Shown one piece after another: positions 47,107 to 59,000 of a DNA stretch of 64,000 nucleotides; the stretch's first letter is position 1; each line of letters opens with the position of its first letter. The notes beneath the pieces are model-generated. The model worked only from the letters and a program-made list of their open reading frames with translations, was not told where the DNA came from and searched no databases. This DNA comes from Phlebiopsis flavidoalba (lineage: Eukaryota > Basidiomycota > Agaricomycetes > Polyporales > Phanerochaetaceae). Where the stretch lies: contig JAOCPU010000001.1 of assembly GCA_035772785.1 (NCBI GenBank), forward strand, positions 1,984,001-2,048,000, read 5' to 3'. A program made the position numbers and the translations under genes.

Positions 47107-47787
47107 GACTACAAGCGAGCGGGGTAGAGGTTGACGACCGGTAGGGCGGGAGACGGTGGTGGTAGCTGCAAGCGTCGTTGAACCACTTTCTGCCCGCGCC
47201 GGATTGGAGAGCGCTCGGGCGCTACGAAACTGACGGGATTGATGCGCCCCTCGTCCGGCGGCTATTTAACCGTCGATCTTGGCATTGCGGCTCTTGGGCT
47301 TGACGTCGAGAACGTTGGCGCAGATCTGAATCTCGCCCTTAAATCTCGGTGAGCTACATTGATACGCCACCATGGCTCTGTCTTAAATCGGCTGCGGTAC
47401 ACAGAGTACAACTGGGCAAACAATCTAGCACGCAATTGCGTTATCCATTGCGTTATTCGACGGCGGGGCAAAGTCATTGGTGGGCGGGAGGTAAAAATAT
47501 GACAGTCATCATTGTAGATATTGATATAGGTCGTGATCGGCACCGCCGATCCTAGATGCGCCAGAAAGCTGTGGATACGGGACCGCATAATTATGAAGCA
47601 AGAAGAAATCGACCATGAGTGAGAATATGCATGGGGGAATTGAGACAACGAGCGTGTGTGTGGATGGGAGGGGGAGAAAAAGTCGAAAATATGGAGAGGT
47701 ATCACTGTGCCGAGTCGAGAGTATGATACAGCAACTTTTGTAGAGCATATTAGACCAGACAAAGCGAGCACGGTTCATGCCGTCGTC
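47107..47787. other. Intergenic region with an unexplained short ORF
   Basis: About 680 bases between two minus-strand genes. A 35-codon minus-strand frame at 47266-47373 begins MVAYQCSSPRFKGEIQI and ends VKPKSRNAKIDG. Its composition looks protein-like, but I cannot assign it. The rest is AT-richer with nothing recognised. Confidence 0.35.
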
Positions 47788-49273
47788 TCAAAACTCGTCA
47801 GGATCAAAGTGCAAAGAGTCAAACTGTAGCGAATCGAGCTGTGCAGCTCGAAGCTCGTGTCCGCGGGACCGTTGGACTCGTCCCGTCACAGGCGCGACAA
47901 AAGAAGCGGTGGAAAATTGCGCGCTACTCGCGTTGCAACGGGTGCGGACGCGGGTTCGTCGGAGCGGCGGAGAAGTCGTCGTCGTTACTTGAGAAGCCGC
48001 CGCTCGAGAGGGTGCCTGAAGCGGAAATAGCGTCCCCGTTGGTCGATGTCCGGGAAGCGGAGGGGGCTATATTCTCGCTCAATGAAGGCACAGGAAGGGG
48101 TGGTGCTTCGAGAACGTCGGTGTGGAAGGACTGGGGGATGGGCTGAAGAGTTTGTGGGAGGTCGAGCAACGGATATCCTCCGCACGAACGAACGCCCTTG
48201 CTCGATGTATGGACCTCTTGTGCGGTGGGAGCCACGGCCATGTACGGCGAATTTCGGTGCTCGTCAAGGGAGAATGACGGTCGGCCGTGCCGCAGACCAG
48301 TCTGATGACGTCGGGATGTAGGTGACATTGGCACATCCGGGGTAAGAAGATCGGGTTCGCGAGGTTCGCGAATATCGTTGAGATAGCTGGATAGACTTTT
48401 TGCGCACGAGGTTCGGGGTGGAAGCCCGTGGCAGTACGCCATCCTCCGTAGGCCCGTCGGGGAATGTTTTCTCGGCCGCTCGAGGCAGACCACGATTCCG
48501 GTATGCCCGCCCCTACGGCCAGGTCTTGCCTAACATTCTGTGATTGAGCGGAGGGCCTGAGTAGCCCGTGCACCGAAAAGTCCTTCGACTTTTTTCAAGG
48601 CGTATCCTATCCTGCTCTTCCTGCTCGTTCGAGATGACTTGTGACTTCCGCACCTTGACCACTTCGACCACGTCTTCGCTCAAGCATACCCCGACTGTCC
48701 CTTCTTGAATCCGCCGGGACAGGAAAGTCCTGATACCTCCCGCCGCCTCTTCGAGGCATCACCACGGTCTCCTGCGACTCGCTGCTAAAACGCTCGACGA
48801 AAGATCGGAGCCGGTTCCCCTCGTTCTGCTGGTAGAAGCCCAGCGCTACATCGAGTGCCTCGATGTCTGGGGGTAGTGCTGAGGCTCTTTTTGCTCTCCA
48901 TTGCTGCATCGAAGTAGCAAAACGGTGGGTTCACGCCGTGCTCTTCCTCCGGTGGAATAACAAACACGTCGGGGACTTGATGCATCGACGTGTGTGACGG
49001 TGACGGCGTAAAGAGATCCGGGTTGGAGAGGAAAATGAGCTGGAAGAAAGCGAGCGTGGAGGCCGGTGCCTGAGCGGACGGATGATTGGCGGATATGAGA
49101 AAGCAAAGCAATACGAATAAGAAGAGAGAGCGCAGGCAAGACGAGCGGGTTTGCCTCTGCCTGACCAGTGGACCACTGCGGCGGCGGGAGTCCAGGGCAA
49201 ACCTGAAACGCGGCGTGCGGGCTAAGAGAAGCAAGCGCCCACTAAGTTCGACTCTCGCCCGCGTCAGCCACAT
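47788..49273 (-). CDS. Hypothetical membrane protein
   Basis: I do not recognise the family. Frames from 49273 give a hydrophobic segment LRSLFLFVLLCFLISANHPS (about 49110), then DVFVIPPEEEHGVNPPFCYF and PPDIEALDVALGFYQQNEGN, RLRSFVERFSSESQETVVMP (about 48740-48860) and a basic stretch around RGMLERRRGRSGQG. A long, disordered, Pro/Ser-rich region follows (about 48000-48500). It ends RGHELRAAQLDSLQFDSLHF with the stop at 47788. The pattern of one membrane helix, a short conserved-looking part and a disordered tail is common in basidiomycete lineage-specific proteins. At least four frame breaks or introns separate the pieces, so the model is rough. Confidence 0.42.
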
Positions 49274-49359
49274 GACCGTTTTTTCGTGACGTCAACGACA
49301 TTACGTGATGCACAGAGGCAATATTCTGCGGAATCTCGTGCTCTATTTCTATTTTTTGT

Positions 49360-52300
49360 TCAGAAACCCATATTGACCATCGAAGGTCGCCACCGCGAGG
49401 TAAGCTCGTCTACCTTCAACACTAGCCCTGCTGCCAGCGCGTCTGAGTTTCATTTCCTGTACGCCTCCCTCACCCAACGCTCGTGTTCCCTTCTCCAAGC
49501 GGGACAAAACTTCGGCGCCCATTCACCTGCAGCGAGGAGCAATGCCGCGTGTTCTAATCCCAGAGTCCTGCCACCATCCAGTTCGAGGCTCCCGTCGATG
49601 ACTACGACTGCCAGTTCCATCGACGTGGAAAGCAGCGCGGCTTCCTTCTTGGTCTGGCTTTGCACAGGATCGTCCTCGTCGTCGGAATCGGCGCACCCAA
49701 ACAGGCCTTCGGTCCTCGAGATGGGCCTTGTACCAACAGGTGACGGCCCAGCTCAAGAGCCTCTTGGTGCAAGAACGCCAGCCATTCCTTTGCGTTATGC
49801 GCGGCGCCGTGCATGAGAACTGCCAGTGTTGCGATGCAAACCCTGCGAAAAAGAATCATCGCGCTGAGGATGAGGCCGGAACCTGACTCCTCGATAGCCC
49901 CCCCCCCCCCCCCAGGGTGGACAGCCTCTTGGTGTCGCCGTCGCGCGCCTCACACGAGTCTGTTCGTCTCGTAGGAACATCCAGGAAGTGGTTGATCATG
50001 ATGGGACAAATGAAGTACTCGGCTGCCACTTCTGTGAACTGCACCGCGGGGCGTGGTTTGACGCTGCATCGACTCGAGGTTCTTCGAGAGCGCGTTAGGT
50101 GTAACCTCCGAAATCTTCGTCGGTCGTTTGAGGCGTAGCTGGCGCTCTCGTGCGTATTCCGGAACCTTGTCCTCCGCATTCGTCCTCCCCACTCTCGATA
50201 AGCCTTCTCGCTGATGCCATCACAAGAAGCATCTGAGCAGGACTATTCGAGTTCAGTTGATCGCCTAGAGTGATGTATCGTTGGTTGTAGCGCGGGGTGG
50301 TTAGAGACGTTTGCTTGGGAACGCAATTCGTTTTGGCTGCGCTTTCGAAGCATTTGGAGGAATGGGAAGTGAAGCAAGCTCTCGCTGCACCGAGCGTTAG
50401 AGCATTCAGCATGACGACGAACGGTGATCGGTTGAGTACTGGTTTTTTGAAGAAGGACTCTATAATAGTCCTGTCAATGCGCGTTCAGTTAGTGCCGTTC
50501 AGACTTGCATGCAAAAAAATACATACGGCGCAGCTTTTCGAGGACAGCAAGAGACGAGGGCCGTTCAAAGCGGCTTGGCGCTTTTCATCGAAACCGTCGA
50601 GGTCGAAATTGTCATTCAAAGCGACGAGGCCATACACCAGATTGACCGCATTCTCTTCTATAAAACTCGGTCAATATCGAATGGTTGAAGCAAGTGAAGC
50701 CACTTTACCAGAGTTTCGGTGCCGTAGTCTCTCTTCCTTCGAATAAGTTCCTCCGCGACATCGAGCGCGACCTCCGATCCGTTTCGGTTCGTCTTGATCC
50801 TCGCTAGCTTCACCCAACTGACTTCACACCGGCTCGTTGGTCGTACCCATTTCCCCAAGCTGAGGCGAGATAGACAAAGGCCTAGCCACTTTGCTCTCCG
50901 TAACTCGGAGTGTAGTGGGATCTTTTTCATATTCCTCGAGCTCAGATGGCGTGGGTGAGGGTGACCGAGATGAGGACGGCTCGGAGGCGTAGCCGTGGTC
51001 AGCGGAGTCGTCGGAGTCGTATCCGCTCGGCAAGAGTCTCGATGACGAGGCTTACTGAGAAGGTTTGTTTGCTGGCCGGCTACGCTAGGAGAGCACAATC
51101 GTCCTCTACCTGTATGGCCGCTCATCCGTCTCCTTTGTAGTTTGTGAAGGCTCCATCAAGTTTCCCCCCCCCCTCGAACGCAGGCGGGTGCGCTGAACCT
51201 CGCTGATCCCGTTCTAGCTGCGTCCAATATGCCGACAATTCTTGTCATCGGCACCAGCCTCTCACGTCCCCGAGATTCCCCCTTCCCAGTCGCCGACACT
51301 GCTAGTCGTTCTTGCCAGACCGCACGTGGCGCTGTCTTCCGCAACGAGCAATCCCACAAACGCCGTAACAGAATGGGTCACATATGCTGAGAGGTTATAC
51401 TGATATGGACTTCACAAATGGACGGAGATTAGTGCCTAGTCGTGGCCATTGGAATTTTAAGGAGCTTGCAGGCACCTCTGCTTTGCGGACGACAGATACG
51501 AGATAGTGAGCGAGTGGATAGGGTGGTATAATCTCTGTAGAGCGTCAACATCACGAGGCTCGCATATTTTAGTTACGACTTACATGTGGTGCCCCACTCA
51601 CTATTGAAAGAGAGTGCCTAATGTGATCAGGGGGGTGTTAATAAGTCCGTCCAGCCATCTATAGTCCATTGGAGAGCAATAGCCCCAAGCCATAGTGCAA
51701 CGTTTCAGCGTCAACGGTTTTGGAAAATTTATAATACTGCTTGTTTCATAGCCTTCGACATCCACCTCAACCGCTTTCCGCGTACCTCGGCGGACCAGCC
51801 GATGAAAAATATCCCGCGCGTAAACAATTGGCCCATTGTCCCTCCGTTCCCCAGGAGCAGTAGCGGTAAATCCGTCGACGACATCGCTATCTCGGCGTGA
51901 AGCGAACGAGGAGGGATCTGAGGAATCTCCGCTTCCGCGCTTTGGACTAGTGCTGCTCCGCATTATGCTGTCTCAGCAAATATCCTCGGCGGCCGGAACA
52001 GTGTGAGAACAGTTATGTTCAAGTACGGATTGTAGGTGTACAGTTTTGTGGGACGGGAAAGGAAGCCAAAAGTAGATTCTTGGCCATTGGTGGACAGCCA
52101 TTTACTCCTGGAGATGACTTGGCGTCTTGTGCGTATTGTGGGAAGAGTCGGTTCCAAAGAATGACGGCCTTGAGAGTGCCAGGGTTGAGAGCACAGTGCT
52201 TCTGGAAACAACGCCGACGTTTGACGAGCTTCGTAATCAATAAACGATGGAGGACAAATTCATGGGCTAAGGTATAACTCGTAAGACCCGGGGCGATCAA

Positions 52301-53060
52301 TAAGCAATGTAAAACGCGGACCTAGGTTGGGTTGTGTGGGGATAGGGAAGAGATTTAAAAATCTCTGTTCTCGTGCCACTACTGCGTCTGTTAGTAAGGC
52401 CCCCATTTTCGAGCTCTGGGCAGGTATCGGCTGTGGGCCTGTCACCAAACGCGTTCGCCACTTTCCCCCGCTGAAAACAGCATCAACAGTCCGAAAACAG
52501 TCCTCACAGGTAATGGTAATCTTGTCGAGAGCCACGTTTCTGTTTGGGAAGCGACTGCAATGCCCTAGGAATGTCGATAGGATACGTCTTGGCCAGGAGC
52601 AACCAGTAATTTCGTATGGAATGGTCTTGAGGGGCCAAAGATGATATCGTTGTTAGTAGGCGGCGTACGGCAAACGGTACTCGCATCGGGTAGGAGACGC
52701 GACGGCATTATAAAGCGTCCGGGGAGACACTATTGCTGTGGGAGGTCGATTAGAGGTTCCGTCCGCATCCCCGGGTCGGACCCCATGGCAGACACGACAT
52801 GCTCGAGCATTGCTTCTGTAGCAGAGGGAGATGTGCTTGATTGATAACACTGACACCATTGCTGTCGGAAGTCGGCGACAACGTCTTATACGTCGCAGAT
52901 ATTTGGGGAGGAAAGAGGTCCTAACGCGTCGAGAGGGTGCTGCGAGTATAGGCCCAAAAGAGTTGGGAGGTCTTTGCACGGGGCTACGGCAGACGCGTAA
53001 TGATGTTTCTGAATCTGCTCAATATGTTCTATCGGCAATCCTGCCCTGGACAATGTTCAT
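49360..53060 (-). CDS. TEL2: TEL2/TELO2-like protein (Tel2-Tti1-Tti2 complex)
   Basis: TELO2 family proteins stabilise PI3K-like kinases such as TOR and ATM. The clearest parts are central: VALDVAEELIRRKRDYGTE (about 50730), an acidic linker DSDDSADHGYASEPSSSRSP (about 50950-51010), and TPRYNQRYITLGDQLNSNSP (about 50250). Then come ARERQLRLKRPTKISEVTPN, FTEVAAEYFICPIMINHFLD (about 50000), TLAVLMHGAAHNAKEWLAFL (about 49800), ELAVVVIDGSLELDGGRTLG (about 49590) and LAAGLVLKVDELTSRWRPSM, with the stop at 49360. The N-terminal third (51400-53060) is weakly recognisable: HPLDALGPLSSPN, LLAKTYPIDIPRALQ. It is heavily broken by indels, and the start is a guess. The gene identity rests on the C-terminal half. 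Confidence 0.72.
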
Positions 53061-53369
53061 ATTAGTCCTTGCCATTCACAGGATTATGAGAATGACTGAC
53101 ACAGTTCTGTTCGGAGTGATATCGTCACTCCACCACCAGTGATATGGAGGCGGCAAGGAGGCCACAAATGCCAAAGGAGACCGCGAACAGCAGGGCGCCG
53201 GAATGCGCACAAGCGAAAATGACAACGGGCCACGCGATTGGCTCATTGCCATCCCGCGTGACTAGCGCGTCCGTGACGTAGTTGGCGTCGGTGCGTGACG
53301 TGCGGCCGCTTGCACGTTGTCTCTTTCCTCAAGTCCTCAATAAACTGTGCGGAACAACACTCACAGACA

Positions 53370-53900
53370 TGGCCGACACCATCAAGCCTATTTCGAACCC
53401 AACAGTGGCTCATGCGGCGGATACCGAAGGTTTTTTGTACGACTGAAGGAATGACGAAAGGAGGTACGAGATCTCTCGCTTTTGGCACCACCCGCGTACG
53501 CTGCTTTTCGCCATTTCTCGGTACGGGGACGAGTCATGTCACAGTGAACCGACTTTTGCGAGCGACTTGGCGTTGGGCGGATCAATAGTACGTTAAATGA
53601 CTTTATGCTGTTCAAATTGGTGGGCTTACGACCCCAAACAGGCGTGGCAGGAGGCGGCGCGTTTGAGTACCGTGAGATCAGCTTACTCGACTCAGAAAAC
53701 GTACCGGATGGAATCGTCGTATCCCTGGTCGCACAGTATGATGTATGTGTCTTGGTCTTCTGCCTGCGTGCACTGGTGTAGTGGTCTCATGATATCGACA
53801 GCTCGAGGTCTTAGACTGCTTTCAACTTCGGGCAGACGACTCATTCCACCATCGGCGGTATCCTGTTCAGCCGTCCTCACCTCCGCGCTCGTTAATCATA
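53370..53900 (+). CDS. Hypothetical protein, 5' exons
   Basis: A plus-strand start, MADTIKPISNPTVAHAADTE, diverges from TEL2. After a frame break it continues HPRTLLFAISRYGDESCHSE. An intron ending near 53641 joins to GVAGGGAFEYREISLLDSEN and VPDGIVVSLVAQYD (about 53642-53745). Another intron (53743-53801) leads to LEVLDCFQLRADDSFHHRRY. The exon-intron borders are regular and the peptides look real, but I cannot name the family. Later plus-strand segments up to 55050 (around 54790-54980, LNHPQASRVLTKSLG and SVELNRDGK) may belong to the same gene. Confidence 0.42.
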
Positions 53901-55062
53901 AAAAAAAACTCTGGTAAAATCTGTAGGCGGAGCGGAAGACAAATCACAATCGTGTATGGGGGCCACGAAAAACTGGTGCAATGTGGTGCGTATGGGTAGC
54001 TGATCGGCGTTATGGCTTTTGTAGGCAGTTGGTTGTTGAGTCGACCGTTTAGGTTCTGGCTAGTCAGGGTCTCTGCTGCGCGATTCGTCGGATGGGTCAC
54101 GAGGGGATCACTGGAGAGTTGTTCGGGATGAGCCTCGAGCGCACGTGCGAGCAAAGCTCAATCCCAGGACTCAAGCCTAACGCACTAGAATTGTAATGCT
54201 GTCACTTGTGTTTTCGTATTTGATCAATCAAACCATTATTCATCACGTAATGAATTAACATCCCAAGAAACTTACTTACAACACTATGACTGATGACACC
54301 GGAAACGCTATTGAGGCTGTCCACGCTGCCTGTTGGGCTTTCACTTCTTTTCCCATCAAACGGTTTAGTGACGTTCTGCCTATGCATTGACGAAGCAAAT
54401 CTCCCGTGCTGTGTTTCCGTAAGTAAGTTGGAAAATTCTTGTTTACCTCTATCTAATCATTTAATCGTACGTTCAAAAATACTTTATTCTAAGTCGATCT
54501 ATCGGACCATGTGGATGGATGCCCATACATTCAGGAGACATTACAACCATTACTCAGCACGTTTCTCATAATCACCAAACCGACGTGTGACACAACATTT
54601 GAGGTCGGCCGTGTTCGTTTTGCCCAGGCGGACATTCGCATCGACTGTTTCGCCTGGTACTTATCCTGGAGGACCACGGAAAGGTCATGCGCCAGGGCCG
54701 GTCACCACAGCATAGGTCTCGCTATACCCATCCGTCCATCCTCTCAGATGCGCCCTCACCATAGAACCCGCCTGTCGGAGCGATCAGGCTTCTCAATCAC
54801 CCGCAGGCTAGTCGAGTACTCACGAAGTCCTTGGGGAGATGCGCGCTGGGTGTGGCCAGTCTCGGGGTGAATCAGCCGGCCTCACTCGACGTCCTTGGTC
54901 TTCAGTCGCTCGGGCTCGCCGATCGACGCTGTAACATGTCAGTTGAACTCAACCGAGACGGAAAAGACAATCGTCAGAGTGCTACAGTCGCAACCCATGC
55001 ATTTTGCCCCTACCACCTTCCGACGCCTCCGCGGTGGCAGGGCTACTAGGCCCCAACCCAAC
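53901..55062. other. Unresolved region between two hypothetical genes
   Basis: The first part (53900-54480) is AT-rich with no clear coding. The 54500-55050 part has plus-strand peptides (ERSGFSITRRLVEYSRSP, ALGVASLGVNQPASLDVLGL) that could be the 3' exons of the preceding hypothetical gene. The evidence is not enough to draw a model. Confidence 0.3.
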
Positions 55063-56056
55063 TTAACACCACCACCACACCTTCTCCTCGGCGCGCCTCG
55101 CGTTGACGAACTTCTCCTTCGCCGCGTTCTCCCCTTTGCCGCCTTTGCTTGCCCTTTTGCCATCCTTCGCCGCCTCCTTTGCCTCCTTCACTCTCGAAGC
55201 CCTCGGGACTGTACTTGACGTCCGCGCGGTTTTGAGCCTCCGCGAGCGTGAATGAGCTTGGACTCGAGGATGCTGAGTGGCGTACTTGGGCTTTGCGTCA
55301 TCGTCGCGGACGATAGCGTCCATCTCCTCTGCGGAGAGAGGGCGCGGGGGGTAAACATCGACGGCGACTCTAACAGGCGGCTCCTCCGGCATGGACTCTC
55401 ATGTACTCGCTGTCCGACTCGTCCGCCGATAGTACCAACATGTCCGATGACGGGCTGTTCATCCTTCGTCCCAGGTCCTCATGGCCGACAGCCATCCGCC
55501 GAGATTGCCTGTGTTGAAACCGTACAGCGCCGGGTACTCCTGGGACGAGCCCAATCGTTTCGTCGGTGGGGATTAAGACCAGTGTCGGGTATCCTGCGTT
55601 GATGCCGTCGTGGTTGTCTAGCGACCGTAGGCGGCACCTTCCTTTACGGGCGAAGGGGCAAGCTCTTCCCTCGTCGGTGAAATCAACAGGGAGAGAGTGA
55701 TGCTTGGGATTGGCCACGTTGGCGCTTTCGCACCACCAAAAGGACGGACTGCGGCCTATGCAGGCGGGGCGTGGGGCCTCGACTTCGACTGCGGCCGCGA
55801 CGATTATGGACGGCCAACGGACCGTCCTCCTCCAGCAGAAAGACAACGATGGGGACGACCAGGTTTTCCTTCTTGGCCTTGTGGCCTCGACTTTGAGGCT
55901 TGAAAAAGACGTGCAAAAGGCATTGTGATAGTAGGTTTGTGAAGGTAAGGGTTGTGAGAGTGATGTGAGGTGTTTACAGTGTGAGGTATGCGTGGTGGTA
56001 GCGGAGTTCGCTGAAGGAGGGAGAAGAGCGGAATTCGCTGGAGTGAGGAAAGGCAC
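55063..56056 (-). CDS. Hypothetical protein with acidic middle and Lys/Ala-rich tail
   Basis: A 228-codon frame from 56056 overlaps a second frame to 55063, suggesting one frameshifted gene. Around 55800-55900 a different frame gives GHKAKKENLVVPIVVFLLEE. The middle has TLVLIPTDETIGLVPGVPGA and the acidic SSDMLVLSADESDSEYMRV (about 55400-55460). The C-terminal part reads VRVAVDVYPPRPLSAEEMDA (about 55360), then a basic Ala/Lys-rich tail, KEAKEAAKDGKRASKGGKGE. No family is recognised. Composition at the 3' end is very GC-rich, so part of the open frame may be fortuitous. Confidence 0.38.
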
Positions 56057-56668
56057 TCGTGCGACGAGCTATATGTGCTTGAGGCTGACCAGGGCTGAGG
56101 GGGGTTCGCGCTCTGGCTGGGCCGCCCCCGCTTCTGGAGGCTGACAGGCTTGCGGCGACACTGGACCTGGCTTCTGTGCCCCCGCTTCTCTTTGTGGGCC
56201 TCCTATGTGCATGTCGCATAAAGCTGAATCCTAGGGACATTCTAACCTTGGAACCCGATTTGAGATTCTATATAACGATATTCGCATTTTTGCCCGAAAT
56301 ATGCGCGACACAGAATCCCCACGCGCACGGCGAACCGACGCATTCCCTATTTGGGTGTAGATCCCGGTCGTGGAGGCGGCGCTTATGTAAGCTACAAACT
56401 CAGACAGCGAACTCTAACCCACCAACCGCTTGTTCGTACGTCTATTCCTCATGGTATGCTTGCTCCTCAACATTTTGCCTAGCATGTGCTTCTTGACGTG
56501 CAAAGGAAAAAAAAAAATTTTCGTCTGACTTTAAGTTCTTTTTACGATCTCTGATCGGCTCGGTGTGTTCTATGTTCACTGCCAATGCACTGGACTCGTG
56601 TCGTCTGATGCAAATGCACACCGCCCACATTGACGTTGAACAGTTACTCACTCTGGTAACCACAGGTC

Positions 56669-57752
56669 ATGCCGAAAACTCGAAGGACGATAACGGAAAA
56701 GCACCTGTGACTGGCTCCAATGGAACCGTAAAACCAAAGGCCGGTCCCTCAGGCTCGTCCAGTAAACCGTCAGCTACTCGCAAGGTCATACGTCAGGTTT
56801 CATGTTTTAAACAAAGAGGCAATACAGCTCCGTAAGGTTCTGAGCAAACGAAGAGATGGTTTATCTCCCGAAGCACTCCAAGTGAAAGATGAGCTGGCAG
56901 CCATAGAGGAAGGAGATGAAAAACGAGATGGGAGGATTGGAGGCATACCAAAAGATGTCGGTAATCGGTCAGGGGAATGATAGAGGCCGGCGGTAGTGAG
57001 AAGGTGCTCTTATCCTTCCTGGAGGAACTAGATTATCCCAAATGCTTAGGTGCAGAGAAGATAAGGTGCGCATGTCAAACTACTCGTCTCCGGTTCCGTG
57101 TCTGAGTCGACTTGTACTTTTAGAGGTACTTGAGGTTGGCGCTCTCAAGCCTGACAACTTTGCATCGTGCTCGTCATGGATGGACGTGACTTGCATCGAC
57201 TTGAACTCGCGGCACCCAATGATACAAGAGCAAGATTTTCTGTTGCTAGACGAAGACGAGAATCGCGAGAAGTGGGGTCTCATTAGCCTCAGCTTGGTGG
57301 TTAATTTTGTCCCAGAGCCAAAAGATCGAGGGTGTGTCATTGCGAGGTGTCAAACCCACTCTTTTTATCTCTGACAATAGATACGTCAGGTCGCATGCTG
57401 CGGTTAGCACATACCATGCTTCAACCAAAACAACACCTCTTCCTCGCGGTCTGTCTAGAGCTCGCGTGCAATGACTTATACTAGCCATCTCACTCCTCAG
57501 TTTCTCCAAATGCTCCCCCACTACCGTGCATCCATGAACTCACGCTATCATTTTGCTGCGGAGCATCTGCAGGCCTTATGAACACCATAGGGTTTCAAGC
57601 AAATCAAGTCTCGCTGGAAGATAGGCGGCAAGATGGCACTATATTGGCTCTTTTTCAGAAGACCACAAAGGCAACAGACGGATCGAGATGACGAGAAGAA
57701 GACTGTGTATGAGGACCGGGAACGACCGCAACAACTTCCTATAGTGTTGTAA
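56669..57752 (+). CDS. BMT2: 25S rRNA adenine-N1 methyltransferase BMT2
   Basis: Nucleolar SAM-dependent enzyme that methylates one adenine of the large rRNA. It starts MPKTRRTITEKHL at 56669, and an early stop implies a frame break. The N-terminal helical part is KEAIQLRKVLSKRRDGLSPE, ALQVKDELAAIEEGDEKRDG (about 56805-56930), followed by GGSEKVLLSFLEEL (about 56990). The catalytic core has LEVGALKPDNFASCSSWMDV (about 57130), DLNSRHPMIQEQDFLLLDED and SLSLVVNFVPEPKDRG (about 57285-57330), which are distinctive for BMT2. Then come RMLRLAHTMLQP (about 57395) and the end KSRWKIGGKMALYWLF...GNDRNNF, with the stop at 57750-57752. Introns and frame breaks are present. The GNDRNNF tail fits the family's C-terminus. 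Confidence 0.86.
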
Positions 57753-58616
57753 GAGTTTCTCGCGCTGAAACCAGCGTCTTTGCCTCCACTATGTTGTCAT
57801 CACTATTGTAAATATGTCTGCTCATATGTCTCGAGTATGTTTTAGGCCTCCACACCTCATCTTTGCATTGTCCACATATGCTTCTCAGAACTGATCAGTA
57901 ACATTGTCCCTCAGCCCCAATGTGGCCACGTATTCTCGCATTCGGGGCTTTATCGTGCGAGAACTATTGCATTTGCGTGGCGTGGGAATGTCGCGGCCAC
58001 GTCTTTGCAATGCGATCCCTGACAGTACCTCCAATTTTCTTCTACGGCGTTGACCTAGAAAAAACGGCGGAATTAGCATATTCTCGATGCATTCAAGCAC
58101 AATCGGCCCTTCTCCCTTTCTCAACAAGATGTTCAGGGCTGTTCCCCGTCCTAATTTGGCCAATCCTAATGATTTTCGATGGGTCGTACTTGTGCCGCCT
58201 ATTACAGCATACGTGACTAATAGAGAACATCCAGACGAGAACAGCACTCGCTTTACAATATGCTTTCAGAGCGATACTGGCTCCTAGCTAGGCTTCCAGT
58301 GTCCGTAAGCTTCAGCGCTGTCGGGTAAGCCTCGTGGTTCGGAGGTAAGTCCACCGTTCCCGTGGCTTCGTCCAGCGTGGGCTTATCATCTCCGAGCACA
58401 GGAGCGAGACTTCTCCCTTGGACATCGCATGAATCAAAAGGCTAAGTAGCTCGCCATTGGCCCCGGAATATCAAACGAGATGTCAGGCTCAGATGTTCGC
58501 ACAGATTACTCCACGCTAACTGCTGCCCAGAGAGAAAAAAAAACACCCCCCGAATCAGCGTGTGGTATGGATGGGACTGAGCGTGTATAGAAGAAGCGGC
58601 TGAAAAGGTACGCCGT
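57753..58616. other. Region without a firm gene
   Basis: On the minus strand at about 58255-58400 one frame reads KPTLDEATGTVDLPPNHEAY and PTALKLTDTGSLARSQYRSE, which looks coding. It has no clear start, stop or family. The rest shows no recognised feature. Confidence 0.3.
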
Positions 58617-59000
58617 CATGGAGTCTTCCAAGTCGGAAGCTCAATCAGCTCATTGTACAAGGTGTCTGAGACGTGGATCGTTCAATCTGCCGAAGTGCCC
58701 GCTGGCAATTCGGAAATCGGATACTTGGATGAATTCGGAATTTTTCGTCTGTTCAAGATGCTTAATCTCAGATGGTGCGTTGGGACCGCCGATAGGGGAA
58801 CAGTGATAGGGTCGTCGGCATCAGGCATCCAGGATGCCGGAGATAGTCCACCAAGCTGCGACAATGCCGAGGCACGTCGGATCTCCATTGTGTCAGTAGA
58901 CGGGGAGACCGTCTCGGTGCATGGAAGGGAGATTCTCCCGCATTCTTTGGAAGCTGAATGATTGGCCAGATTTCACAAGAGTGATCCAGCTGCAAGGTAA
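58617..59000 (+). CDS. Possible small hypothetical gene or exon
   Basis: Plus-strand frames give VPAGNSEIGYLDEFGIFRLF and RRISIVSVDGETVSVHGREI (58700-58935). After a one-base shift they give FFGKLNDWPDFTRVIQLQ, ending at a GTAAAG donor-like site at about 58997. The segment looks like coding sequence followed by an intron, but no downstream exon or family could be assigned. Confidence 0.28.
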
